Source of the DNA: JAZLIC01 sp045617225
Lineage (GTDB): Bacteria > Bacillota > Clostridia > Monoglobales > Monoglobaceae
Length of the DNA stretch: 5,910 nucleotides
Direction: 5' to 3'
NCBI GenBank assembly: GCA_045617225.1
Contig: JAZLIC010000048.1
Location: 1 to 5,910 of the forward strand
Below, piece after piece: positions 1-5,910 of the stretch; the stretch's first letter is position 1, and each line of letters starts with the position of its first letter. Below the pieces are notes generated by a model. It was given only the letters and a program-made list of their open reading frames with translations, made no database searches and was not told the origin of the DNA. A program made the translations under genes and the position numbers.

Positions 1-329
1 CAACCGGGAATTTTACCGTAGGAATTCAAGAGCCTTTTGAAAGCACAGGCGTATACAAACAGACCGAGGTTATAGACTGCGGTGCGGTAGTCACATCAGG
101 CACATACCAAAGGTATTTTGAAAGCGACGGTATTATCTATCACCATATTTTAAATCCCAAAGACGGATACCCTGTACAAAATTCCGTTACTTCTGTCACC
201 ATAGTATCCGATAACGCCCTGCTTGCCGACTGCCTGTCCACCGCTTGCTTTGTTTTAGGCGAAGAAAAGGGAGAACTTCTTGCAAAAGAATTCGGTGCAA
301 AGGCTATTTGGATAACTGACAAACAATAA
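1..329 (+). CDS. apbE: FAD:protein FMN transferase (ApbE family), C-terminal part
   Basis: Only the last 108 residues are in the window; the reading frame is open to the left edge, so the gene is cut by the window and not broken. ApbE enzymes covalently attach FMN from FAD to a threonine of target flavoproteins such as RnfG/RnfD or NqrC subunits, usually outside the membrane. The fragment shows the family's C-terminal signatures in order: SGTYQRYF (fragment residues 32-39), the HHILNPKDGYPV block (47-58), and LLADCLSTACFVLG (73-86). In that last block D76 and T80 match the conserved metal-binding Asp and Thr four residues apart. The sequence ends as expected for the family, about 20 residues after the FVLG motif. 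The manA gene starts 22 bp downstream on the same strand, so the two may be co-transcribed. No flavoprotein target gene is visible. Family assignment is firm; the target protein is unknown. Confidence 0.93.
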   Translation, partial: TGNFTVGIQEPFESTGVYKQTEVIDCGAVVTSGTYQRYFESDGIIYHHILNPKDGYPVQNSVTSVTIVSDNALLADCLSTACFVLGEEKGELLAKEFGAKAIWITDKQ

Positions 330-351
330 TTATATATAAAGTGAGGTTATA

Positions 352-1308
352 ATGAAGGCTATCAAATTATCACCTGCCTTTAAAGATTATCTTTGGGGCG
401 GCAATAAACTTAAAAGAGAATTTAATAAAAAAAGTTGCCTTGATATCATTGCGGAAAGCTGGGAGCTTTCAACCCACAAGGACGGGTCAAGCATTGTGAC
501 AAGCGGCGATGACAGAGGTCTTACCCTGACCGAATATGTAAATAAGTATTCCGATACTATCCTCGGCAGTAATGCAAAGCGATTTAACTACTTTCCGATT
601 CTTATAAAGCTCATTGACGCAAAGAATAAGCTTTCGATACAGGTGCATCCTGATGACGAATACGCCCTTAAAAACGAGGGCGAATACGGAAAGACGGAAA
701 TGTGGTACATAATAGATGCAGAGCCGGGTGCCTACCTCTACTATGGTGTAAACAGAGAAATCACCAAAGAGGAATTCAGCGCACGCATTGCCGATAATAC
801 TATCACAGAGGTGCTTAATAAGGTTAAGGTACATAAAGGCGATGTTTACTTTATTGATGCAGGAACTGTCCATGCAATCGGTGAGGGGATTATTATATGC
901 GAAATCCAACAGAATTCCAACACTACATACCGTGTATATGATTATGACCGTCGTGATGCAGCCGGCAATTTGCGGCCGCTTCATATCAAGCAAGCGATTG
1001 ATGTATCAAGTCTTACACCATCAAAATCACAGGAGGTTAAGCCTGTTGAAAACTTTGACGGTTACTCCGTACAGCCGCTTGCGGAATGTAAATACTTCTG
1101 CGTAAACAGGATTGATGTCAATTCCGAAGCCGATTTAAAGGTTACCGATAAGAGCTTTCAGTCCTTAATCATTATTGACGGTGAGGGAACGCTCATCTCA
1201 GGCGATGAAGAATTACCCTTTATCAAAGGCGACAGTATCTTCATTCCCGCAGAGAACATAACCTACACAATTAAGGGAAATTGCAGTATAATTCAATCAT
1301 ATGTATAG
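352..1308 (+). CDS. manA: Mannose-6-phosphate isomerase, class I (type I PMI)
   Basis: Cytosolic zinc enzyme that interconverts mannose-6-phosphate and fructose-6-phosphate, linking mannose use or GDP-mannose supply with glycolysis. At 318 residues it matches the short Bacillus-type ManA (about 315 residues), not the longer enterobacterial form. Visible motifs: the start LSPAFKDYLWGG (6-17), typical of this family; QVHPDD (97-102) with the zinc ligands Q97 and H99; GKTEMWY (113-119) with E116; DAGTVHAIGEG (169-179) with H174; and the EIQQNSNTTYRVYDYDR block (184-200) carrying the conserved arginine R194. The C-terminal third (about 225-318) looks like the second, non-catalytic cupin half. The ATG is supported by GTGAGG at 341-346, five bases upstream. 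It follows apbE by 22 bp and is probably expressed with it. The stop at 1306-1308 abuts a terminator hairpin shared with the converging operon. No other mannose-pathway gene is in view, so the direction of flux is not indicated. Confidence 0.96.
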   Translation: MKAIKLSPAFKDYLWGGNKLKREFNKKSCLDIIAESWELSTHKDGSSIVTSGDDRGLTLTEYVNKYSDTILGSNAKRFNYFPILIKLIDAKNKLSIQVHPDDEYALKNEGEYGKTEMWYIIDAEPGAYLYYGVNREITKEEFSARIADNTITEVLNKVKVHKGDVYFIDAGTVHAIGEGIIICEIQQNSNTTYRVYDYDRRDAAGNLRPLHIKQAIDVSSLTPSKSQEVKPVENFDGYSVQPLAECKYFCVNRIDVNSEADLKVTDKSFQSLIIIDGEGTLISGDEELPFIKGDSIFIPAENITYTIKGNCSIIQSYV

Positions 1309-1336
1309 AAATGAGCGGTCAATCGACCGCTCATTT
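1309..1336. terminator. Shared bidirectional terminator hairpin between manA and pbpA
   Basis: Perfect 12-bp inverted repeat: arms AAATGAGCGGTC (1309-1320) and GACCGCTCATTT (1325-1336) around the 4-nt loop AATC. It sits between two converging genes. On the + strand the stem starts directly after the manA stop and is followed by TTTT, then AAATATTTT. On the minus strand the stem is followed by TTTCTATAC, a weaker U-tract. The minus-strand pbpA stop codon (1331-1333) is inside the stem, so the last codon and the stop of that gene form part of the terminator. Confidence 0.82.
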
Positions 1337-2707
1337 TAAATATTTTGACATTATATTCCTTGCAATCGGCCCTGCGGTTGTGCCGCCGGCGGAATTATCG
1401 TATTCCAGAATTACCGCCACGCAGATTTGCGGATTTTCCGCAGGTGCAAATCCAACATACCAAGCGTGGTCCTTATCCGTTTCGTTCTCGGCGGTACCTG
1501 TCTTGCCTGCCACCGTTATCCCTGATATTTGCGTACTTTTCCCTGTTCCGTTTGTAACAACGCCTTCCATAAGTTCCTTGACATACTCCGCACAGGACAC
1601 GCCTGTTGAATTCGCAAATTCGACCGGTCGTGTAGTTGACAAAGCTATTCCCGATGCGGTTGTCACCTTGTCTACGATATACGGTTTCATCATTTTACCA
1701 TTGTTTGCAATGCTGCTACCTATCATTGCCACATGGAGCGGTGTCATCAAAAGCTGTCCCTGACCGATAGATACAAGTGCCGCATCAAGGTCGTTCATTC
1801 TTTTGTATTGGATAACGCTTTTTGAGGTAGGAATATCAAAGTCTATCTGCTTATTTATTCCAAAATTCTCTGCCTCGCTAAGCACTTTATCCTTGCCCAT
1901 CTCGTTGCCGAGCTTGCAGAACACATAGTTGCTTGATACCTCAAATCCGTGCTTTAAATCAATCTCGCCATAGGCTTTGTTTCCATAGTTCTCTACTTTA
2001 AGACCGTCCGCCTCAAAATAGCCCCGGTCATCAAAGCTTTCCGAAGTTCTGCCGTCCCTGTACGCCGCCGCCGCAGTAACGATTTTATAGGTTGAGCCCG
2101 GCGGATATAATCCCTGTGTCGCCCTTGCAAGAAGCGGCGAGTCCTCACGCTCTACGATTGTACGCCAATTATCCTCCAAAGCATCGGCATTTGGGTCAAA
2201 ATCAGGCAAGCTTACCATTGCAAGAACTTTGCCGGTAGACGGCTCCAATGCAACAATAGCACCCTTGTAACCCTTTAACTGATTATAGGCATAGCTCTGC
2301 AAATTGTTGTCTATGGTAAGTCTTAAATCATATCCGTCACGCATTTCATTTAAACTGATGGATATATCGCCTTTACCGATTAAGGCATCGTTCTGGGACA
2401 TTTCAAGCAGGCTCTTGCCATAAGTTTTTGAATGATAGCCGATAATGTGACTGTACAAACTGCCCTTTGGGTACTTGCGCACCTGTGCACCGTTTTCCAT
2501 AACGGATTCTGCCAAAACCTCTCCGTTGCAATCATAGATACTGCCCCTTTTGACGAACTTCTCGTCCTCCCACTGCCGTCTGTTATATGGGTTGCTTGCA
2601 ACCTCGCTTGCACGGAACATATTAAAAAACAAAAGATAGGTGACAAGTGACAAAAACAATAGCGATGCGACAATTAAAACATGGATAATCCTTTTATTTT
2701 CTCGCAT
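1331..2707 (-). CDS. pbpA: Class B penicillin-binding protein (PbpA-type transpeptidase)
   Basis: Membrane-anchored D,D-transpeptidase that cross-links peptidoglycan outside the membrane, normally as partner of a SEDS glycan polymerase. From the ATG at 2707 it has 458 residues. An N-terminal anchor helix lies at about 6-30, followed by the short RGSIYDCNGEVLAES region (54-68) of class B PBPs. The transpeptidase domain shows all three catalytic motifs: SxxK at S205-TY-K208 (YPPGSTYK), SxN at S258-S-N260, and KTG at 402-404 (AGKTGTAE). ALEPSTGKVLAMVS (153-166) and HAWYVGFAPAENP (414-426) resemble mycobacterial PbpA, as does the overall size. It lacks the large N-terminal pedestal and the C-terminal PASTA repeats of many Firmicute PBPs. 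An in-frame GTG at 2716 would add three residues, but AAGGAGG directly abuts it; the same site is 9 nt from the ATG, so the ATG is preferred. The gene overlaps the rodA end by 14 bp, suggesting coupled translation. SpoVD or FtsI orthology is less likely given the short length. Confidence 0.94.
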   Translation of the reverse strand: MRENKRIIHVLIVASLLFLSLVTYLLFFNMFRASEVASNPYNRRQWEDEKFVKRGSIYDCNGEVLAESVMENGAQVRKYPKGSLYSHIIGYHSKTYGKSLLEMSQNDALIGKGDISISLNEMRDGYDLRLTIDNNLQSYAYNQLKGYKGAIVALEPSTGKVLAMVSLPDFDPNADALEDNWRTIVEREDSPLLARATQGLYPPGSTYKIVTAAAAYRDGRTSESFDDRGYFEADGLKVENYGNKAYGEIDLKHGFEVSSNYVFCKLGNEMGKDKVLSEAENFGINKQIDFDIPTSKSVIQYKRMNDLDAALVSIGQGQLLMTPLHVAMIGSSIANNGKMMKPYIVDKVTTASGIALSTTRPVEFANSTGVSCAEYVKELMEGVVTNGTGKSTQISGITVAGKTGTAENETDKDHAWYVGFAPAENPQICVAVILEYDNSAGGTTAGPIARNIMSKYLK

Positions 2708-3947
2708 TTGTGCCACCCTCCTTCTCTCTGTCGTTCCTTGCAGAGATAGCCTGTATTATGCCAAGAGAGGCAAAGCTCACGACTATTGATGTTCCGCCAT
2801 AGCTTACAAACGGCAGAGTTATACCCGTGAGCGGAATAAGCTTTGTTACGCCGCCGATAATGATAAACGTTTGGAGCGCAAACATTATGGTAAGTCCAAA
2901 GCTGACCGCTTTATCGTAAGGGTCATTTGTCATAATTGAAATCTTAAAGCAACGGTACGCTATCAAAAAGAAGATAATTATAACTGCCGCACCGCCAAAA
3001 ACACCCATTTCTTCGCAGATTGCCGCAAAGATAAAATCGGAATGTACCTCCGGTATATATCCGGGCGAACCATTGCCGAGGCCTTTACCGAAATAGCCGC
3101 CCGAGGCTATCGCAAAAAGCGATTGGGTTATCTGATAGCCTGTATTTGAAATATCTTTCCACGGGTCAAGCCATGTATTAACACGCACCTGGATATGATA
3201 TAAAAACTTATATCCCAGAAACGCCACTATTGCGGCGGCAGAAACATTCCCGAGCAGGAACTTAAAATCCTTCTCATAGACATAGGTCATAAAAATATAT
3301 ATCGAAAACAATACCAAAATCGTGCCCCAATCCCTTTGAAGCACCAAAAAGCCTATAAACATATAGGTAACAATCAGGCTTATCCATTTTGGAGTCAGGT
3401 TAAATAACGGATTTTTCCACGCCTTTGAATAATAGCAGGAAAGCATCATTATATAAAGGATTTTGGTAATCTCCGACGGTTGGAACGAAAGTCCGCCCAC
3501 CGAAACCCAATTTTTAGAGCCGTTTATGGTGCTTCCGAAAAGCTGCGTAAATACAAATAGGCCCGTTCCCAAAATAATATACAAATACGGAAGCTTATCC
3601 CAAAAACGCACAAAATAATAGACCGTATACGCTAAAAAGAATACGGCTCCGCCGATTATTACCCATAAAATCTGCTTCATTCCATAATCTTCTATGTTTA
3701 TTCTGCAAAGTAACATAACACCTATGGTAATAAGCATACACGCCATAGGCATAATAAATTTGTCACCCATACGCCCAAGCACCAATATGGTATATATTAT
3801 TAAAAATAAGCCGATAAGCTCTGCGCCTGTATACAGGATTTTTATATCATAGCCGTTTACCATATATAAAAGTCCAAAGCCCAAAATGTTCATCAAAAGC
3901 AGAAGAATTACAGGCCGTCTGTAACTTAACTTTTTAAATCTCCCCAT
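2694..3947 (-). CDS. rodA: SEDS peptidoglycan glycosyltransferase (RodA/FtsW/SpoVE family)
   Basis: Polytopic membrane protein of 417 residues that polymerises lipid II into glycan strands with a cognate class B PBP. Hydrophobic helices run through almost the whole chain, at least ten by eye, including two N-terminal ones (about 12-31 and 38-57). Family motifs are clear: GSKNWVSVGGLSFQPSEITK (143-162); RVNTWLDPW (255-263); EVHSDFIFAAICEEMG (300-315), whose D304 matches the aspartate essential for polymerase activity in RodA and FtsW; and LIPLTGITLPFVSYGGTS (370-387) near the C-terminus. The ATG at 3947 has GGAGG five bases upstream, in the 14-bp gap after the FHA gene. The stop overlaps the pbpA start by 14 bp, so the polymerase and transpeptidase are made as a pair. 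Which of the elongation, division or sporulation roles it serves cannot be read from the sequence; the rodA symbol follows the mycobacterial-like gene order. Confidence 0.94.
   Translation of the reverse strand: MGRFKKLSYRRPVILLLLMNILGFGLLYMVNGYDIKILYTGAELIGLFLIIYTILVLGRMGDKFIMPMACMLITIGVMLLCRINIEDYGMKQILWVIIGGAVFFLAYTVYYFVRFWDKLPYLYIILGTGLFVFTQLFGSTINGSKNWVSVGGLSFQPSEITKILYIMMLSCYYSKAWKNPLFNLTPKWISLIVTYMFIGFLVLQRDWGTILVLFSIYIFMTYVYEKDFKFLLGNVSAAAIVAFLGYKFLYHIQVRVNTWLDPWKDISNTGYQITQSLFAIASGGYFGKGLGNGSPGYIPEVHSDFIFAAICEEMGVFGGAAVIIIFFLIAYRCFKISIMTNDPYDKAVSFGLTIMFALQTFIIIGGVTKLIPLTGITLPFVSYGGTSIVVSFASLGIIQAISARNDREKEGGTNARK
2717..2723 (-). promoter_or_regulatory. Ribosome binding site deciding the pbpA start
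   Basis: AAGGAGG on the minus strand lies inside the 3' end of rodA, where it helps encode the Lys-Glu-Gly-Gly tail. It is 9 nt from the ATG at 2707 but has zero spacing to the in-frame GTG at 2716. The ATG is therefore the believable start. Confidence 0.8.
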
Positions 3948-3961
3948 ACTTCCCTCCGCTT

Positions 3962-4405
3962 TTACTCAAACACAAATTCAAGGCCGCCCACCGAAATCTT
4001 GTCCTGTGGGTCAAGGATAACCGTATCTTTAATACGACTGCCGTTTACAAAGGTCCCGTTACGGCTTCCCAAATCCTCAAGATACCATTCTCCGTCCTCG
4101 TACCAAATTCTTAAATGCTCGCCCGATACGAACTTTTCGTCAATAACAATATCGCATCTTTTATTTCTGCCGATAGTCGCTCCCTCGTACACGGAATAAC
4201 GCCTTTTAAGCTCCGATGTAATCGGAACTTTTGGTTTTAATGTTCTAAGGCTTGCAGTTATCGCAGAGTTGTTATCCTCGTTTGCGAAACGGCTCATCTT
4301 CTTTACATCCATATAAATCAGGCGTATTACAGCAAAAATAAACATATAAATTATTACCGTAAACACATAACTCAGTATTGTAGAAATAAAATTATATATC
4401 GTCAT
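3962..4405 (-). CDS. Membrane-anchored FHA-domain protein
   Basis: A 147-residue protein with one N-terminal membrane helix (about 9-31), a basic stretch and polar linker (32-70), and a C-terminal forkhead-associated domain (about 74-147) predicted to lie in the cytoplasm. FHA domains bind phosphothreonine peptides. The binding-site residues are present: G79-R80, the S94-G-E-H97 motif, and S114-R-N-G-T118 followed by N121-G122, so binding is probably intact. It is the first gene of a minus-strand operon, with its own promoter at 4426-4454 and the site GAGGTG five bases before the ATG. rodA begins 14 bp after its stop. The position matches fhaB in mycobacteria, next to rodA and pbpA, but those are soluble FHA proteins and this one is tethered. 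The inferred role is linking Ser/Thr-kinase signalling to the SEDS-PBP pair; no kinase or phosphatase gene is in the window. The family call is firm; the role is inference. Confidence 0.92.
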   Translation of the reverse strand: MTIYNFISTILSYVFTVIIYMFIFAVIRLIYMDVKKMSRFANEDNNSAITASLRTLKPKVPITSELKRRYSVYEGATIGRNKRCDIVIDEKFVSGEHLRIWYEDGEWYLEDLGSRNGTFVNGSRIKDTVILDPQDKISVGGLEFVFE

Positions 4406-4425
4406 TTGCTCACCTCTTTTTACCT

Positions 4426-4454
4426 ATTATATACCATTTATTATAAAAGGTAAA
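4426..4454 (-). promoter_or_regulatory. Predicted sigma-A-type promoter for the FHA-rodA-pbpA operon
   Basis: Read on the minus strand, TTTACC (4454-4449) and a consensus TATAAT (4431-4426) are separated by 17 bp. The expected start of transcription, near 4419, leaves a short leader that still contains the GAGGTG ribosome site (4416-4411) before the ATG at 4405. The -10 is perfect and the -35 matches TTGACA at four of six positions. Confidence 0.62.
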
Positions 4455-4462
4455 GAAAAATA

Positions 4463-4570
4463 TTTTATGCAAAAATGCGAAAAACAATTTTTTGAATGTT
4501 TCCGCCCAAGCCCTGTTCCGACCTGCCGCTCCCGGTCGGCAATGTAAAAATTTGTTTTTCGCACATAAAA
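4463..4570. repeat. Inverted-repeat element with GC-rich core, nature unknown
   Basis: Non-coding stretch between the prsA-like terminator and the FHA operon promoter. Arms TGCGAAAAACAA (4476-4487) and TTGTTTTTCGCA (4552-4563) are perfect 12-bp inverted repeats 64 bp apart. They extend inward as a T-run facing an A-run (4488-4493 and 4546-4550), and outward, past a 6-nt bulge, as TTTTATG (4463-4469) facing CATAAAA (4564-4570). The core at 4501-4540 has 30 G or C in 40 bases, against 11 in the 60 bases to its left, and contains a smaller hairpin CCGACC/GGTCGG (4518-4523 and 4534-4539). No open frame of note is present. It could be a small interspersed palindromic repeat or MITE-like relic, or a structured small RNA; no clear target duplication is visible. 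Confidence 0.55.
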
Positions 4571-4609
4571 AAGGTTTGTTTAAAAGCTGATGCTTTTAAA
4601 CAAACCTTT
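4570..4609 (-). terminator. Rho-independent terminator of the prsA-like gene
   Basis: Perfect 18-bp stem: AAAGGTTTGTTTAAAAGC (4570-4587) and its exact complement (4592-4609) around the loop TGAT. Read on the minus strand it begins 9 nt after the stop codon at 4619-4621. The paired TTT at the stem base continues as TTT (4569-4567), giving a run of six T. Only the base of the stem is GC-rich, but the position and U-tract fit a terminator. Confidence 0.85.
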
Positions 4610-4618
4610 ATAAATTAC

Positions 4619-5910
4619 TTAGCCCTGAGCGCTTGCCTGGTCTTCTTCTGCCAACTTCTGTGATGCGGCATCTGCTCTCTTTAAAATATCGGAAACGGAT
4701 ATTTTGTTAAGCTTGCCGTCCTTAACCTTAATTTTCATATTATCATTAAAGTATGCAAGCAACTCATATCTGCCCGGGATACGCTTGATGATATGATAAC
4801 CGTAAGTGGTTGTAACTATATCACTGATATCGCCAATATTAAGGGCAAATGCAGCTTCCTCAAATTCAGGTTGCATCTCGCCGGGGCCAAAGGTATATCC
4901 CTTTTCGGTTTCGCCTTCGTCCTCATTGTACTGCTCCATAAGCTGAGCAAAGTCTGCGCCGCCTTTTGCCTGCTCGAGAATACTCTGTGCAGCAGCAAGC
5001 TTATCGCCTGTATCAGGTGCAGGTGTAGCCAAAGCCAAAGCATTGGCATCATCTGTCGGAGCATCTTCCGCCGTCTTAATCAAGATATGCTGAACCGATG
5101 CGCCGTCCTCCTGCTTGTACTCGTTTAAGTCAACGCCCTCAGGAATGTACTTGCTTATATCTTCGTCCATCTCGCTTCTGACCTTTGAAATGTACATCAT
5201 CTTTTCATAGATTTTCTTGTACTGCTTTACAGTCGGAATACCCATGGTGTTTACACGGTTTTTAAAGCCTTCTTTGCCGAACTGGACAACATATCCGTCT
5301 ATTGCCATATCAATCTGCTTCTGCTCATCATCAGTCCACTCAACGCCCTTTTCCTTACCAAGTGCGTAGATAACAGCATCTTCCTTAGCTTTCTTTAAAG
5401 CTTCTTCTCTGACTTCTTCTTCATAGGTCTTGCCGCTCTTACCCTGCTTGCTCCAATCAAAGTCCTCAGGTGTAGCACTCTCATCTTCTGCTGAAATTTC
5501 AGAGAACTTATCCATTGCCGCACTGTAAATATAGAATTCCATATCAAGGTCGGTAATATTAGCATTCTTTATACTTACAACAGTACTGCCCTCAGGGATT
5601 TTATCTATCCAACCGGGAAGGTTAATTACCGAGAAGCAAAGCAATGCACCGATAAGCAGGCTTGCAATCAATGATGTCACGAACTTACCCATTGTCATAG
5701 AAACAATCTTCGGTTCCTTAACAACAGGTATATCCTCAACATCAAGTTGTGTAACATCGTCTGCCAAAGAAGAAAATTCTTCGCCTTCGCCTTCGGCTAC
5801 CGGCTCTTCCGGCTCTGCTACCACTTCGCTTAAATTTTCTGCAGCTTCTGCAATTTTCTCAGTGATGTCTGCCTGAACACGTTCCTCAGGAGTCATCTCT
5901 TCGGGTGAAT
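4619..5910 (-). CDS. Membrane-anchored parvulin-type peptidyl-prolyl isomerase (PrsA/SurA-like foldase), 5' end uncertain
   Basis: Predicted extracytoplasmic foldase that speeds proline isomerisation in secreted or membrane proteins. Numbering from the ATG at 5896 (425 residues): an acidic, Glu/Asp/Ala/Val-rich tail (1-66), one membrane helix (71-92), a Lys/Glu-rich, probably helical region like the SurA/PrsA N domain (about 105-250), the rotamase domain (about 266-374) and a charged tail. Rotamase signatures are VQHILIK (268-274), FGPGEMQPEFEEAAFAL (336-352) and TTYGYHIIKR (363-372). Residues 281-298 are an Ala/Thr/Pro-rich insert. There is no lipobox: C87 is preceded by ALL, so this is not a PrsA lipoprotein but a type II membrane protein. 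The ATG at 5896 has no usable ribosome site, and the frame stays open (Ser-Pro-Glu-Glu) to the window edge, so the true start may lie outside. The gene ends at its own terminator and is separate from the FHA operon. The isomerase family is firm; clients are unknown. Confidence 0.9.
   Translation of the reverse strand, partial: SPEEMTPEERVQADITEKIAEAAENLSEVVAEPEEPVAEGEGEEFSSLADDVTQLDVEDIPVVKEPKIVSMTMGKFVTSLIASLLIGALLCFSVINLPGWIDKIPEGSTVVSIKNANITDLDMEFYIYSAAMDKFSEISAEDESATPEDFDWSKQGKSGKTYEEEVREEALKKAKEDAVIYALGKEKGVEWTDDEQKQIDMAIDGYVVQFGKEGFKNRVNTMGIPTVKQYKKIYEKMMYISKVRSEMDEDISKYIPEGVDLNEYKQEDGASVQHILIKTAEDAPTDDANALALATPAPDTGDKLAAAQSILEQAKGGADFAQLMEQYNEDEGETEKGYTFGPGEMQPEFEEAAFALNIGDISDIVTTTYGYHIIKRIPGRYELLAYFNDNMKIKVKDGKLNKISVSDILKRADAASQKLAEEDQASAQG

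Noticed and set aside
487..993. 168-residue minus-strand open frame inside manA
   Set aside because: It is antisense to a gene with all its zinc-site motifs intact, and its product shows no family features, so it is a shadow frame.
1281..1763. 160-residue + strand open frame after manA
   Set aside because: It lies almost wholly antisense to the catalytic C-terminal part of pbpA, overlaps the manA end and the terminator, has no ribosome site seen, and has no recognisable domain. It is a shadow of pbpA.
2714..2716. GTG as the pbpA start
   Set aside because: The ribosome site AAGGAGG directly abuts it with no spacing, while the ATG at 2707 lies 9 nt from the same site.
4440..4445. Second TATAAT on the minus strand upstream of the FHA gene
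   Set aside because: No reasonable -35 is found at 16-18 bp; candidates read ATAAAA, CATAAA or TAAAAT. The TATAAT at 4431-4426 with TTTACC is better placed.
4410..4618. Riboswitch, tRNA or CRISPR in the intergenic region
   Set aside because: No direct repeat-spacer pattern, cloverleaf or known aptamer core could be recognised. The DNA is accounted for by the promoter, the inverted-repeat element and the terminator.
4793..5128. Open frames on both strands (4793-5128 + and 4816-5064 -) within the foldase gene
   Set aside because: They overlap the clear rotamase domain in the wrong frames and show composition typical of frame shadows.
5620..5650. Possible lipobox around C87 of the foldase
   Set aside because: The residues before the cysteine are Ala-Leu-Leu, with Leu and not Gly, Ala or Ser at position -1, and a long tail precedes the helix, so lipoprotein processing is not supported.

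Overview
The window looks like an ordinary chromosomal segment of a low-to-moderate GC Gram-positive bacterium, most likely an anaerobic member of the Clostridia. The reasons are strong AGGAGG-type ribosome sites, AT-rich intergenic DNA with TATAAT boxes, a Bacillus-type short phosphomannose isomerase, a membrane-anchored parvulin foldase of the kind common in gut Firmicutes, and tight cell-wall gene packing. The genus cannot be fixed from this sequence alone.

Layout: positions 1-1308 are read on the + strand. They hold the 3' end of an apbE gene (FAD:protein FMN transferase) and, 22 bp later, a complete class I mannose-6-phosphate isomerase gene (manA). A 12-bp perfect hairpin at 1309-1336 ends this unit and is shared with the converging minus-strand operon, whose last stop codon lies inside the stem.

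Positions 4454-1331 (minus strand) form a compact three-gene operon with its own sigma-A-like promoter. It encodes a membrane-tethered FHA-domain protein, a SEDS peptidoglycan glycosyltransferase (RodA/FtsW/SpoVE family) and a class B penicillin-binding transpeptidase of the short mycobacterial PbpA type. The genes are separated by 14 bp and then overlap by 14 bp. SEDS and class B PBP proteins work as a pair: the first polymerises glycan strands from lipid II and the second cross-links them. The FHA protein is a plausible phosphothreonine-dependent regulator or scaffold. The order resembles the fhaB-(pstP)-rodA-pbpA part of the mycobacterial division locus, but no kinase or phosphatase gene is present here.

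Positions 4406-4618 are non-coding. From the operon outward they contain the promoter, an inverted-repeat element with a GC-rich core of unknown nature, and a strong 18-bp-stem terminator for the next gene. Positions 4619-5910 (minus strand) encode a peptidyl-prolyl isomerase (parvulin/PrsA-like foldase) with an unusual acidic cytoplasmic tail before its membrane anchor. Its true start probably lies beyond the window.

I found no mobile-element genes, CRISPR array, tRNA, rRNA or defence system. The most unexplained DNA is the inverted-repeat element at 4463-4570. The most interesting gene context is the kinase-less FHA-RodA-PbpA operon.
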